Shown in pieces: positions 1 to 19,718 of a stretch of 64,000 bases of DNA (positions within the stretch are counted from its first letter, which is position 1; each line of letters starts with the position of its first letter). This stretch comes from Melastoma dodecandrum (taxonomy: Eukaryota > Streptophyta > Magnoliopsida > Myrtales > Melastomataceae), in contig JARUPY010000534.1 in NCBI GenBank assembly GCA_029817715.1, forward strand, positions 3,784,501 through 3,848,500, written 5' to 3'. The position numbers and the translations under genes were made by a program. The notes below the pieces were generated by a model, which ran no database searches, was not told the origin of the DNA, and was given only the letters and a program-made list of their open reading frames with translations.

Positions 1-2583
1 ATGGGGAATGAAATGCAGTGCACCCTCCTGGGATTTCGTTGGTTGTAACATAATATATTGCCTTAATCTTCCAATTGATTTATGGAAAAGGCAAAAGGCA
101 TAGTATGATGCACTGTAGTATTTTCAGGGAACATACTTTATTAGGATGTCCTGGAAAGAGCAGCATTCCTATTTGTTTTTCCTTGTAATCTTTCTGCATG
201 GTTAGACAAACGGGATTTAATCTAAAGCAAAGTTTTAAAAGCGGCTGCGTCCTTATCCTTTTTTTCTAGATCGGCTCTAGTGTTTTTACATCCAGGATAT
301 AGGAAGGGGGAAATAGCCTAGTTGTCGTGTACGACTCGCGTCTTCAAACCTAGTGATAATCATTGGAGGGCCGAAATGGCCTTCCAGATGAATCTAAAAA
401 GAGCATTTTTTCAGTTTTAACTGGAAGTTCTTTGCTTTTCCTTCTGTATTTTTTCTAGGAAATGAAGTTAGAATCATCCCCCCTACCAGGGCATCATGTG
501 GATGGTTGTTGGGATCTTTCTGTTTCTTTCTCAATAATTAACGTTGTCTGCTCTGGGATTAGATTGAATTAAATTATGATTTTTGGGAGCGACTAAGACA
601 AGAGGGGGAGGGGGGGGACAATTAGGACTTTCAAAAAGCCCCGAAATTCTCGGCTAATGATGCTTCTGCCACTATCGGCCAATGAAATTGAACTTCCCCT
701 CTCTATAATAAAACATTTTGCCTTTTCTTCTTTTTCAGGTTTCTGCGGGCTGTAATCGGCCACCATGAAAAAATGAAGAGGAGGACGTAGTCATGGTGAG
801 AGACCCTTTCTCGCATCATTAATTAGGACGTGGCATCTTTCTTTTCTATTTCTTAATAGTTGACATCATGCCTATGTTATGCCCACGAATTGCAGTTAAA
901 GAGAACCATCCATGGATTGCCCTGATTTATAATGGCTTTATGGAACCGTAATTATCATGTCTGATTACTGATGGGATGCTTCTCATGTAAGTTCTTCCAG
1001 CCATCCCCATTGTGCTCTCTTTAATGAGGACGACCTGTTCCCTGATGTGGACGATTTCCTTCCTTACGAGACGACATGAGGTACGTGGGGGCAGAATCCT
1101 TGCACAGTTCCTAGGGAGGAAGAGGACAACGACGAGGACGGAGAAGAATTTGCCGAACGAAAGAACCTTATCCGTTTTTCATGGAACGGCGGCCGAAGCC
1201 CCTCTTCTGGTGTGTCGAGATCTTTTAAAGTTTTAGATTCATGATTGAAGCTGGGACAGTAAGTACGGGGTCGTTATCTTGGCAACATTAGGTGGGGTAA
1301 GTGGTAGGAGTATGAAGAGTTAGTTAGCGGCATCCTCATCGTCATAATCGTCTGATTGAACTTCCGGAACGTGGGGAAGCGTCGTCCATCAAAAAATAAT
1401 GAACACCCAACAACGCCCCAATTCAGCTCATCAAGTCTTTGACCCCCGACCCGACCGCCCCCTAAATATTTTGTCAGTTTCTTTTTCTTTCTTCGTTCCT
1501 TTTTGTAGGTAATGGTAACGAAAGTGCACGGAACTCATTTTGTCGGAGAGGCTATTCATGCATGGATAGAGATAGAGATAGAGATAGTAGTAGTGACAGC
1601 AAATCTTTGTCCTAAATTCCCATCATGGAGTAGCCAAACATCAAAACTTGCCCTTAACGTACACATAAAGATACATAGAATACATAAAGATACACTAGAG
1701 CTTTATGAGTCTCATGACGATTTTAAGAAAATACACTAGATTTTAAGTTGGGAAAAGCTTTTGAATCCGCGAGTAGTATTTTAGTTATAAAAATACATCA
1801 AAACTTTGGGAGGTACGTTGAACATTGTAGCATGATTCCAAAAGGGATCCAAAATTAGAATATCTCCCATCTCCTAAAACTAAATTTAGCTTATAAAAGT
1901 TTAGAGGGAGTGGTCAAAGATGGGGGGGCGGGGTATGGAAATAAATGTATGGGGCCGAAGGATGCCATCATTGGGTGTCTGCAAGAAATCCTCCCTTTTA
2001 TTTTTAACCATCGGAAGAGGAAAACCAAAAAGAGTGGGTGTTGGGGGGGTCGATCCCAGCCGAGCGTGAGCAATGATTTGGGAGGTTTCTCATCATTGTT
2101 CTTCTCCATTTCTTTTATCGTATATATTGGTGGTCTCTTGGACCACCCAAAAAAAAAACACACACACACACAACTCCTCTTGTATAATCCTAAGTATTTC
2201 TATAATGTTTTAGAGGGTGATCTGCCCACATTTTCTCCTAAACTTTAGTGGGACAAAAAAAAAATCAATCAGAAAGCATGGAACACGCATGCAGGCAAAA
2301 GAAAAGGTTTTCAATTGTTTGTTTGAACGAAGCCAACGTTCTGTTTTTTTTCCTTTTGTGGGTGGTCGGAGTAGTCCTCGAAATTTGTTCTGACTTTTTG
2401 TAAAAATGACAGGCACCCGATGTGAATATTAAAGTAATTTATATGTTGGAATTGGCAAAGATGTAATGTCAAACCTATTCAAAAGCACATGATTCATGAA
2501 CATAAACTCTAGTTCTTAAGTTAATTATTACACACGATCCCAAAGCCAAACTTGTAGGAGAAAAAGAGGAGATTGATAAAAAG

Positions 2584-2610
2584 TCCCCTCCCTCCCTCCC
2601 TCCCTCCCTT
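2584..2610. repeat. (TCCC)n microsatellite
   Basis: A run of about six TCCC units is directly visible. No function can be inferred. Confidence 0.9.
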
Positions 2611-3822
2611 CTACTCCTACTCCTTCCTCCACACCCGTCGCCGAAACCCGACACAATATCTAAATGGCTGACAAAAGGTTAAGAAAAGAAAGAAATGTCC
2701 GAACGTGTGTGCGCGTGTCACGGGGCAAAGAGAAGACAACATAATGTTTTGTCTTCAATCACTGAATGTATGACATTCGTTCACTTATCTTTTTTTCCCC
2801 CTCTTCAACCTCTGTCTGGTTTCTTTTTTTACCCACCCCGTAGGAAAAACAGCGACACCCTTTAAATTCCCATTTTCAGGCCGAGGCCACATCAAACACA
2901 CCTTCACTCCCCCCCCTTGACAAAATAATAATTCAATACTCGGCATTTATTGATCGTGCGTAGTAAATTTAGTCGGTTCTCGTTGCATTTCGGGGTTGAG
3001 TCAAAGCCACTGTTTCATCCTCCTATAGAAGGATAGGACGAATTGTCCCCCTCAAAACCTTGGAGAAGTGAGGAGAGATGGGACGACGTGGACGCTTAAA
3101 ATTCAAGCTTTTGAGTTTAGGGGTTTATGTACCGCATGCGATTCTCGAAACATATGTATTCATTCATTCTAAAAGTAACAAAGAAAGTAACAAAGTAAGG
3201 TATTAAAATCATGTCCCTACGAACGAACGACGACGTTCGCTGTAACTCGAATCATAACGAGGGGGTGGGGGTGTCAGTCAGGCAGGGCATGCGTTTGTAT
3301 GTTGTACTCATTGCCGAAGAAATGCCGCATCTCACAATTCATTTATCTCTCAATTCATCATTCAGCATCGCCACATTTTTTTAACTTGGCAAGTAGTCTC
3401 GACTCTCGAGGGTGCATGACATTTAAATTTAAAAAAAAAAAATCCCCAAAAGTCTGTCCTGTTGAAAGATCCTCCCTTTGACTTCTTCCCTCGTCTGTTC
3501 AGCTCCTTTTATTTTGCTTTTTTTTTATAAAAATCTATTTGAAGAATATTTTTTATTATTTTTTTAATTTTCTTAAAATCCGGGTCTAAAAAAAAAACAA
3601 AGAAAGGGAGCAGAGCATTGGGTTCTGGGGTTTAGTTGGTTGGTGGGCAATAAATAATCCATTTGCTCCTCCTAACTTCATTTATTATTATTACTATTTT
3701 TTTCATCAGACCCCCCATCTCGCTGAATCGCGTGTCTCGTCTTGTCAATGTCCGAAACCCCAAAAATAAAAAAAAGGGAATTAAACGAATCCCACACGTG
3801 TAGTTTCATACTCGATCCATCG

Positions 3823-3858
3823 ATCGAGAGAGAGATGGATAGATAGATAGATGGATAA
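3823..3858. repeat. GA then GATA/GATG microsatellite
   Basis: A GAGAGAGA block is followed by GATAGATAGATAGATG-type units. It is a compound simple repeat. Confidence 0.85.
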
Positions 3859-4418
3859 AGATTAGTAGGGAGGGAGAGAGACCCCCAAAAAAAAAAGAGT
3901 AATATAATATAGTCCACACGCAATCATTGGATAGTTGGGCCACCCGCACGAGTGGTTGGCTCATCATTGACATACAATAACGATAATATAGTCCCCAAAA
4001 GTATATTAGTTTCTTGAATTTCCAATGATATTATTCCAAAATTAAAGAATCCAATTAATCATACGTATTATCTAGCTTGGTTCTTCCTAGTTAGTGAAAA
4101 TGTTTTTGGGTATGCATGTTAAAGCTGACTGCATGGACAGATACCTACCGAGTCCATCTACCTCGTGGTGGTGGGTTGGGGATGGGGTCCACTCCCAAAT
4201 GGAATAATTTTACATGGGAACAAAAATTACGTGACAATGATGTGCTTTGTTTATATATTCTTTTTATCTTTGTTGTTGAGTGCGTACGTGTGAGTGTCCG
4301 ACGTCAACTTCCCGGTCAATAAAAACTGCTCGTTTGCAGCATAAATTTGTCTTTTCGTGCAATTAGTATTTGAGGGTGAGGGCGACGGGTTCCCATAATT
4401 CCAAACATTAACGATCAG

Positions 4419-4446
4419 CGAGCGAGAGAGAGAGCGAGAGAGAGGA
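4419..4446. repeat. GCGAGAGA-type simple repeat
   Basis: Purine-rich GAGCGAGAGAGAG repeats, about 0.9 kb upstream of the DWF4 TATA box. Confidence 0.8.
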
Positions 4447-5084
4447 TAAAAAAGCAAATTTTTTGACGTCTCCCCCGGCTTTCATTAACTTTCCCTTCTT
4501 CTTTTTTCTTTTTTCTTTTTTTTGGGGGGGAATAAATCTTATAGATAAAGAAAATCATCGTAAATATTTACAGAAACAAGAAGATTAGGTTTTGGCTGGA
4601 TATACATGTATTTAAGGAACAGAAGAAGACGGAGAAGAAGGGAAGATGTTGTGTGTTTGTGTATAAAGCATCATCGACGTCTTCTATCAGTTCAGGAGTA
4701 AATTAATAGCGTCGATTTCATTCCTCAGTTCCCATGATTCTCTTAAATATTTGATTAGAAAAGATCAACGGGTTTTGATTAGAGAACTTGTCTCCGCAAC
4801 GTTAGATTACAACTCAAAAATATGGAAACGTTTTAAACTGCTATTAAAAAAACGATCTTACCCCCTATTTATTACTATATTTATATAATTATAAAATTAA
4901 TTAAAGCCCTGCAGCGAATTAGTGGGTAAGCTTAATTAAGAGTTTTGCATGGAAATACTTTTAATTTAAAAAAAAAAAGAATTTGAAAAATTTTCTTAAT
5001 AACGCTCATGGTATACTAGCTCAAGAAAGGTACATCAACATTGAGAACCACGATGTTGTCACACACGGGAGTGTCACCACTCAA

Positions 5085-5275
5085 GACCACGGAAACGAAT
5101 AGCTTTGAATACAATTTTTCTAAGCATCGGAGCGTCGAGGTTGGCAACCGCAAACTCTATTATTATCGAGGTTACTTATCATGATTCTCAGGACATTTTA
5201 AAAGAAATTTAACTAAAATGGTATCGCGATTTAGGACCACGAAAAACCACCACGTTTTGGTTGCGGACCACGAAA
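5085..5275. repeat. Three copies of GACCACGRAA upstream of DWF4
   Basis: The 10-mer GACCACGAAA occurs at 5235-5244 and 5266-5275, with a one-base variant (GACCACGGAA) at 5085-5094. The copies lie about 80-270 bp upstream of the putative TATA box. They could be a regulatory repeat of the DWF4 promoter or remnants of a small repeat. No matching factor is assigned. Confidence 0.5.
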
Positions 5276-5356
5276 TAAGAGTGATATTTTCAAAATTGAT
5301 TATTATTTTTTCTAACTAATGGACGCTCCCGAGTTTGAGAGGATACTGATCCGTGT

Positions 5357-5364
5357 TATAAAAA
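5357..5364 (+). promoter_or_regulatory. Putative TATA box of DWF4
   Basis: TATAAAAA lies about 200 bp upstream of the DWF4 start codon. It is followed by a pyrimidine-rich leader (5411-5455, CTCTCTCTC), the usual plant core promoter layout of TATA plus Y-patch. The transcription start is inferred near 5390. Confidence 0.55.
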
Positions 5365-5464
5365 AGGTCAATGGACCAGCATGGATTAATTTTTTTGTTA
5401 CATTCCATTCCTTCCTCTCATTCCTTCCTCTCTCTCTCTCTCTTCGTTTCCTCTCCTTTACTAA

Positions 5465-9206
<3,742 letters not shown>

Positions 9207-10886
9207 CAGGGAAACAAACAAGACACCCCAGATCCAGAATTGGAATCCAAGGGGAGGGGGGATGGTGACCGGTGAGGAGGACGATGAGTCGGGTCATTCG
9301 GACAAGCATCACGTGAGAAAGCACGAGCGACGGCGACAGGTGATCGTGTCTGAGCCTCACGAGGGCGAAGCATGTTGGGATAGTTAGCAACACAGAGAAA
9401 AAGCTAGAAAGGTTTCTCCCTGTAGTCTTAGATCTTGGGGATCTCGAAGTGAAAGGACTCTCACATGGAATGGAACCGAAAGAAAGAAAAAGGAAAGGTC
9501 GCGAATTGCAATTGAGAATGGATGAAGAAAGTGCCTCTCGAGATATTAGGGTTCATATCTTTTCTTACATCACTGTCACCTTCCATTAACTTCTCTCAGT
9601 AAATCCGTTCACCATCATCGATATCTCGCGCCCCCGACTCGCAATAAGTGGCGACCACCTGCCTGTCTCTCGCGTACGTGATGCGAAATGTCACCGACGG
9701 TGACAAAAACGACGGGTCTGGTCCTCCGGTTTAAATTATGTAGGACATGTTTTCACTTTGTAACACGATTTTCGTTTGGGGCCCGGGGGGGGGGGGGGGG
9801 GGGGTGCACCGATCCATCCATATCCTCCCCCTGGTCCCATCCTCATTCCCAGCACTTTCATTACGACAAACCGCAACCACACGTCCCCCCACCCCAACCA
9901 TATAAATATTCGAACGAAACCCAACAGCAAATTCATTGAATGAATTCCGCCTGTCATACTCGACCGCCATCTGCAAGCTCATATATTTCCATAGCTCGAG
10001 CAGAATGCGGTCAAAGGGGGCCACAACCTGCCGCGGAGAGGACATGGATGCATTTCATTACGTGTTGTCAGAATCTCAATGGACTGAAATGTGGTGGGTC
10101 GAGTTTCATCCCCCCTGTTGTATAGAATGAAGTATTTGTGTGTGTGTATCTTTGACCTAGAACGTTCCCGAAGGAGCCAATAACGAATGTGTCACGAAGA
10201 AGAAGAAGATAATGTCTTCGGCGTCCCCTCCTGTTCCGACAGGTGATATCAGGCAAATGCTTTTGAGATCGGCCCAGAATTGGATGGGCCTCGTTTATCA
10301 ACAAAGCCCGGAAGATCATTTTCTAGTTGAGAAGCCCAACAATCTGGGGGAAGCAAAACAATCGAAGTAAAAAAGAAAAAAAAAAGAAAGAAAGAAAAGG
10401 CAGGGAAAGCCAGGTTACGACAACTCCGTTCATGTTCTTCCCGTTAAAGTGCAAAAAAAAATGATGGTTAGGATAGGACAAATGCCACGTGGGTCAGGGC
10501 AGTGTGTCTCTTTTTGGTTAATACGGCCACGGAATCATCCGCGTCTCCCGATGATGTCTTGACCAGCGGCATCACGTCATCATCAAATGCCTACCTATTA
10601 TTATGCCTTTGATGATAATCTCGTCGGTCCGATTACCGAATTGACCTAATAGACCTAGCTAGTAGACCCAGGCGCAGCTGCTCTTCAAAAGAAAGCGAAG
10701 AAGCGCATCTCTATCTCCCAACTTTGGGTGCTCCATTCGCATACGCCTCCCCCGTACCCCCACATTCCTCCTGCCCTCCCTCTCCCGTCTCTGCGTAGAC
10801 CCGCTGCAGCTCCAACTGAATCAGCTGATCCGAATCCTACGATCCACCCTGTGCTCGGCTGGGAGCTTCCGGTGATCAGATCGAGG
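9207..10886. other. DWF4-SDH1 intergenic region
   Basis: This is the 3' flank of DWF4 and promoter of SDH1. It contains a 20-base G run (9785-9804), GA-rich stretches near 10375-10400 and TGGGCC near 10286, the site II type often found upstream of plant respiratory genes. A pyrimidine-rich leader (10740-10800) precedes the SDH1 start. No gene is supported. Confidence 0.6.
9785..9804 (+). repeat. G20 homopolymer
   Basis: Twenty consecutive G residues are directly visible. The tract could form a G-quadruplex, and its length may be unreliable from sequencing. Confidence 0.85.
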
Positions 10887-15817
<4,931 letters not shown>

Positions 15818-17963
15818 AAAGCATCCCAAGTCCTGGAAGAAGAGAAGGCGCCGTCGAATAAAAAAAAAGGAGGGCTCGATGCCTTGCTATTTATGATTCA
15901 GAATTTTTGGTGAAAGACATTTTCTCGAGCCTGCCCTCCATGGACTGAATTCGTCGTTGCAGTGGCGCCTCGATCCTTGGCCTTAATAATGAGAATGATG
16001 ATGACAAAGAAAGGAAGAAAGCAACATTTTATGTGATTCGTTCTCAAGCTGGGACAATCGTCTTACAGCGCACGCTGGATTCAAAAGCGGGTGATGATTG
16101 TCTCTGACCGATCGATGCACTCTGCATTAAATCGAGGGATGGAAGGAATCCATCGAGACAAATATTGACAAGCCGACCAAATCCGATGACAAAGTACACA
16201 GTGTTGTCCACTCGCTTAATTTTTTGGCCCAAACAGGCAGTCACTCGCGTCCCTTTCCTTCCTCCAGCACAAACCAAAGAAAAAGAGACCAAAAACTCCA
16301 GACCAAATGAGACCTCCCCCACACCGCACGAGAAGCCCACCACTTTTGTCCCATTACTCCCCTTTCAACTGTGATATAATCTCGTCCACTTCAAAAGTCG
16401 CTTGTGGAAACCGAATCGGCGTGTCGAATGTCGTCGATGAAGGGTAAAAAAGCAAAATGAAAAATAAAAAAAAAGATACAGGTGGTGGGTGATTCGGAGC
16501 TTTTCCAAAAATTTGATATTTGTCGGGTAAAAAATAAAAAATAAAAGTAACAAAAAAAAACACGGAATTCAAGGTCAAACTCGGTTATGGGCTAAGTTTT
16601 CCTTCCTCCCAGGCGGGGGGGAGGGGGGATGGCGACACCTTGATCTGACCACCACCACGAGCCCACCCACCCCAAATATTATTATATTACTACTGCTGCT
16701 GCTACTACTACTACACTAAGTAAGAGCCGAATATGTATGCTGCCTATAACTTAGTGGCCCATGTTTTAATTGGACCAAATCTGGACCCTCTGCTTGCTTA
16801 TTATGTTAGCGTGGTTCACTCTTGGTAAGAAACAAAAAAGGGAAAATAGGAGGAGAGGAGGGGGTGAGTTATTTGTATATCGGGACCAACAAAAGAGAAA
16901 CCCTTCAAGACAATATCAGCGTTTGTTTTATATCAAATGGACAATGGATGACGTGTAAAGTGGGAGGTCGGCCATCTTAATTTGCCTTCTCCCTTCCCCC
17001 CCCCTTAAACTTTTGGACCAACTTAATTTGTATCCCTTTCGTTGTTTTGACTGTCCGAGACATATTTGTCTAAACTCGTAGCAAGTTGCTCTCCCCCCTA
17101 CACCACCCCACAGCAAATAGTATCAACTCAAAGCAAATTCATCCCTACGTCTCTCTCTTCCTCTCTCTCGTAAAAAAAAAAAAACAAAAGAAGAGGAAAA
17201 AGAAAAACGCAATCATAACTACACGTTTATACGAATCAAGGAGGAGGGGGATGGATTGGTGTGGTGGGGACGCCGGGCTGAGTCATGCCAACGTGTTATC
17301 CTCACATTCGTTTAAAGCACTGCTCTTTCCCTTTCTTTCTTCTTTGGCTTTCTTTGCTTTAACGATGATTGACATGATCTCTCCCTTTTTCCTTAAGAAA
17401 ACATGTTTGACGCGTTGTGCCATGATATTTATCCTTTTGGCTTTTGCAATTTGAGATTATTATTATGATCCTACACGAGTTACAAATATATATTTCCTTT
17501 TCCTCTCTCTGTGGGGGTCCCCAGTAGAAGTGGGCCCACATGGCCCACCATGGGGCCCCACAAAGTTCTTACAGACCCCGGTAATAAAACGGGCTTTATC
17601 GAAAAGCCCACCGAATCAAAAGTAACAACTTTTTTTTTTTTTTTAAATAAGGTGGTCTTTTACTTTTCTCAAATCTGATTATTTTAGTGTGGTGGGGTCT
17701 GTCCGATCCGAACCCAAGTCGTACTGTCCGTTTGAGGGATGAACCTGAACCCCTCCCCCTCCCCCTCCCCCTTTTTAATTTAGTTTATTTAATTATTTGA
17801 ATTCCCCACATCTCCAGCCCCCAACCCCTATTTCACTTCTCCTTCCTCCTCCACTTCTTCACTTGTCTATTACAAATCCTCAGTTCTCATGTAAGAAACG
17901 AGGAGGACGGTGACGCCTCCTGTCTACGCCCCTCCCCCCTAACAACGAACACTGCCCGGGTTA
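15818..17963. other. SDH1-SCL4 intergenic region
   Basis: No gene is supported. It contains the SDH1 3' flank and the likely SCL4 promoter. GGGCCCA/GGCCCA elements cluster at 17531-17568 and CCCCCT repeats lie at about 17750-17772. The remainder is AT-rich with simple repeats (CTG/CTA triplets near 16690-16716). Confidence 0.6.
15857..15862 (+). terminator. Putative poly(A) signal of SDH1
   Basis: AATAAA lies 40 bp downstream of the SDH1 stop and is followed by an A run. Plants often use weaker signals, so this is only a candidate. Confidence 0.45.
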
Positions 17964-19718
17964 ATGGCTTACATGTGCGCCGACAGCGGCAACCTCATGG
18001 CCATTGCCCAACAAGTCATCCAGCAGAAACAGCAGCAGCAGCAGCAACAACAGCAGCAGCTAGAACACCTCCACCAGTCCCTTCCCCCGTCTAATCCTCC
18101 CCCGCCGGTGCATCCACCCAGCGTCGCTGTCCCCTTTGCATGGCCCCCTCCCCCTGCCTCTGCGTCCCCCGGTTTCTGCCCCGACCCGTTATTTGTCGGA
18201 TCCGCCCCGTCCTCCTCCGACCCGGTTGCCGCTGTCCCCTTCCCCTTCGACCACGACTCGGGGTCGGCTGGGTCCTCGTTCCGGTTTTCTGACTTCGACT
18301 CCTGCGAGTGGGTGGAGTCCCTCATGGCTGCTACCGACCCCGGCCCCTGGCAATCCGGGCAGGATTTCGGGTTGTTCCCGTCGGATCCGTTCGTGGGTCG
18401 GGTGCCCCCTGCATGGACGCCGCCTCCTGCCACGTGGACTCCCCCAACCCCTCCGCCTCCCCCTCCCGTCCCTCTCTCCTTGCCGTTGGACTCTAAACCG
18501 ACTGCAGCGGTTGCTGTTTCACCGAAAGAGGGGCCCAAGGCGGAAAAGGTCTCGACTTCGGCATCTGAAGCAGCTGAAATCGAGCAGCAATTGTCGCAGC
18601 CCTTGCTGAAGGCTTTGCTCGAGTGCGCTCGGGTCAGCGAATTGGACCCTGGCCTGGCTGCGAAGACCCTGCAGAGGATTCGCGAGAGCGTGTCGGACCA
18701 TGGGGATCCGATAGAGAGGGTCAGTTTTTACTTCTGCAAGGCGCTGCACACTCGTTTGCTTTCGTTGCAGGGTGAAAAGGTCCGAACTCTGCGCTCGACT
18801 TCGCCGGAGGAGTTCACGCACTCTTACAAGGCGCTCAATGACGCCTGTCCGTACTCGAAGTTTGCTCACCTGACAGCCAACCAGGCGATTCTCGAAGCCA
18901 CCGAGAAGGCGAGCAAGATTCACATTGTCGATTTTGGGATTGTCCAGGGCGTCCAGTGGGCTGCCCTATTGCAGGCCCTGGCGACCCGCTCAAAGGGGAA
19001 ACCTGAACAGATTCGAATATCAGGGATCCCGGCGCCAGCGCTAGGGACATCCTCTTCTGCCACAGTGACAGCCACAGGCAATAGGCTCGCTGAATTCGCC
19101 AAGCTGCTGGGTTTGAACTTTGAGTTCCACCCTATCCTGGCCCAGATAGAAGAGCTCGATGCTTCGTGCTTTCGCACGGATCCTGGCGAGGAATTGGCCG
19201 TCAATTTCATGCTCCAGCTGTACAACTTGCTCGACGAGAGTTCCGATGCAATAGACCGGGCGCTCGGGCTAGCGAAATCGCTCGGGCCCAAAATTGTGAC
19301 CCTGGGCGAGTATGAGGTCAACTTAAACCAGGTCGGGTTTGTAGAACGATTCAGGAACGCATTATCCTACTACGCCGCAGTTTTCGAGTCATTGGACCCG
19401 AACATGGGCAGGGGGTCGGAAGAGAGGCTGCAGGTGGAGAGTTCATTATTCGGGCAGAGGATCGCAGGCGTGGTAGGGACTACGGAGAAGCCGGGACCCC
19501 GAAGGGAGCGCATGGAGGACAAGCATAGGTGGAAGTCCTTGATGGAAGGGGCAGGATTCGAGCCGGTGGGCCCGAGCCATTACTCGATAAGCCAGGCGAA
19601 CATGCTGCTGTGGAATTACAACTACAGCTCGCTGTACTCGCTGGTGGAGTCTAAACCCGGGTTCATATCCCTGTCGTTCAACAAGGTGCCATTGCTCACT
19701 GTCTCGTCTTGGCACTAA
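17964..19718 (+). CDS. SCL4: GRAS family transcription factor, SCARECROW-like 4/7 type
   Basis: An intronless gene of 584 codons, as usual for GRAS genes. The N-terminus [17 protein letters not shown] is the signature start of the SCL4/SCL7 clade. A 10-Gln tract (23-32) and a long Pro/Ser-rich low-complexity region (to about 180) follow. The GRAS domain fills about residues 205-584. It has LHR I with [18 protein letters not shown], the VHIID-type motif [11 protein letters not shown] (319-329), the segment [14 protein letters not shown], a PFYRE-type region around [16 protein letters not shown], and a SAW region ending LTVSSWH. It is a probable nuclear transcription regulator; members of this clade are linked to stress responses, which I did not infer from the sequence. 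The long open frame on the opposite strand near 18000-18500 is an artefact of GC-rich repeats. Confidence 0.95.
   Translation: MAYMCADSGNLMAIAQQVIQQKQQQQQQQQQQLEHLHQSLPPSNPPPPVHPPSVAVPFAWPPPPASASPGFCPDPLFVGSAPSSSDPVAAVPFPFDHDSGSAGSSFRFSDFDSCEWVESLMAATDPGPWQSGQDFGLFPSDPFVGRVPPAWTPPPATWTPPTPPPPPPVPLSLPLDSKPTAAVAVSPKEGPKAEKVSTSASEAAEIEQQLSQPLLKALLECARVSELDPGLAAKTLQRIRESVSDHGDPIERVSFYFCKALHTRLLSLQGEKVRTLRSTSPEEFTHSYKALNDACPYSKFAHLTANQAILEATEKASKIHIVDFGIVQGVQWAALLQALATRSKGKPEQIRISGIPAPALGTSSSATVTATGNRLAEFAKLLGLNFEFHPILAQIEELDASCFRTDPGEELAVNFMLQLYNLLDESSDAIDRALGLAKSLGPKIVTLGEYEVNLNQVGFVERFRNALSYYAAVFESLDPNMGRGSEERLQVESSLFGQRIAGVVGTTEKPGPRRERMEDKHRWKSLMEGAGFEPVGPSHYSISQANMLLWNYNYSSLYSLVESKPGFISLSFNKVPLLTVSSWH

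Larger units (their letters stand above)
1..5356. other. Non-coding region upstream of DWF4; no supported gene
   Basis: No convincing gene was found in this 5.3 kb stretch. It is AT-rich with many homopolymer runs and several microsatellites, as expected of plant intergenic DNA. One short exon-like piece (972-1069) ends an open frame in an acidic tail (residues LFPDVDDFLPYE) before TGA. An upstream stretch at 740-792 reads as acidic protein before a good donor (ATG|GTGAG at 793) but contains a stop. This may be the eroded 3' end of a gene starting left of the window. The DWF4 promoter presumably occupies the last 1-2 kb. Confidence 0.6.

Noticed and set aside
17969..18538. 189-codon open frame antisense to the SCL4 gene
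   Set aside because: It mirrors the GC-rich, Pro/Gln-coding N-terminus of SCL4, gives a Gly/Cys-rich product with poly-Cys from the CAG repeat, and has no domain.
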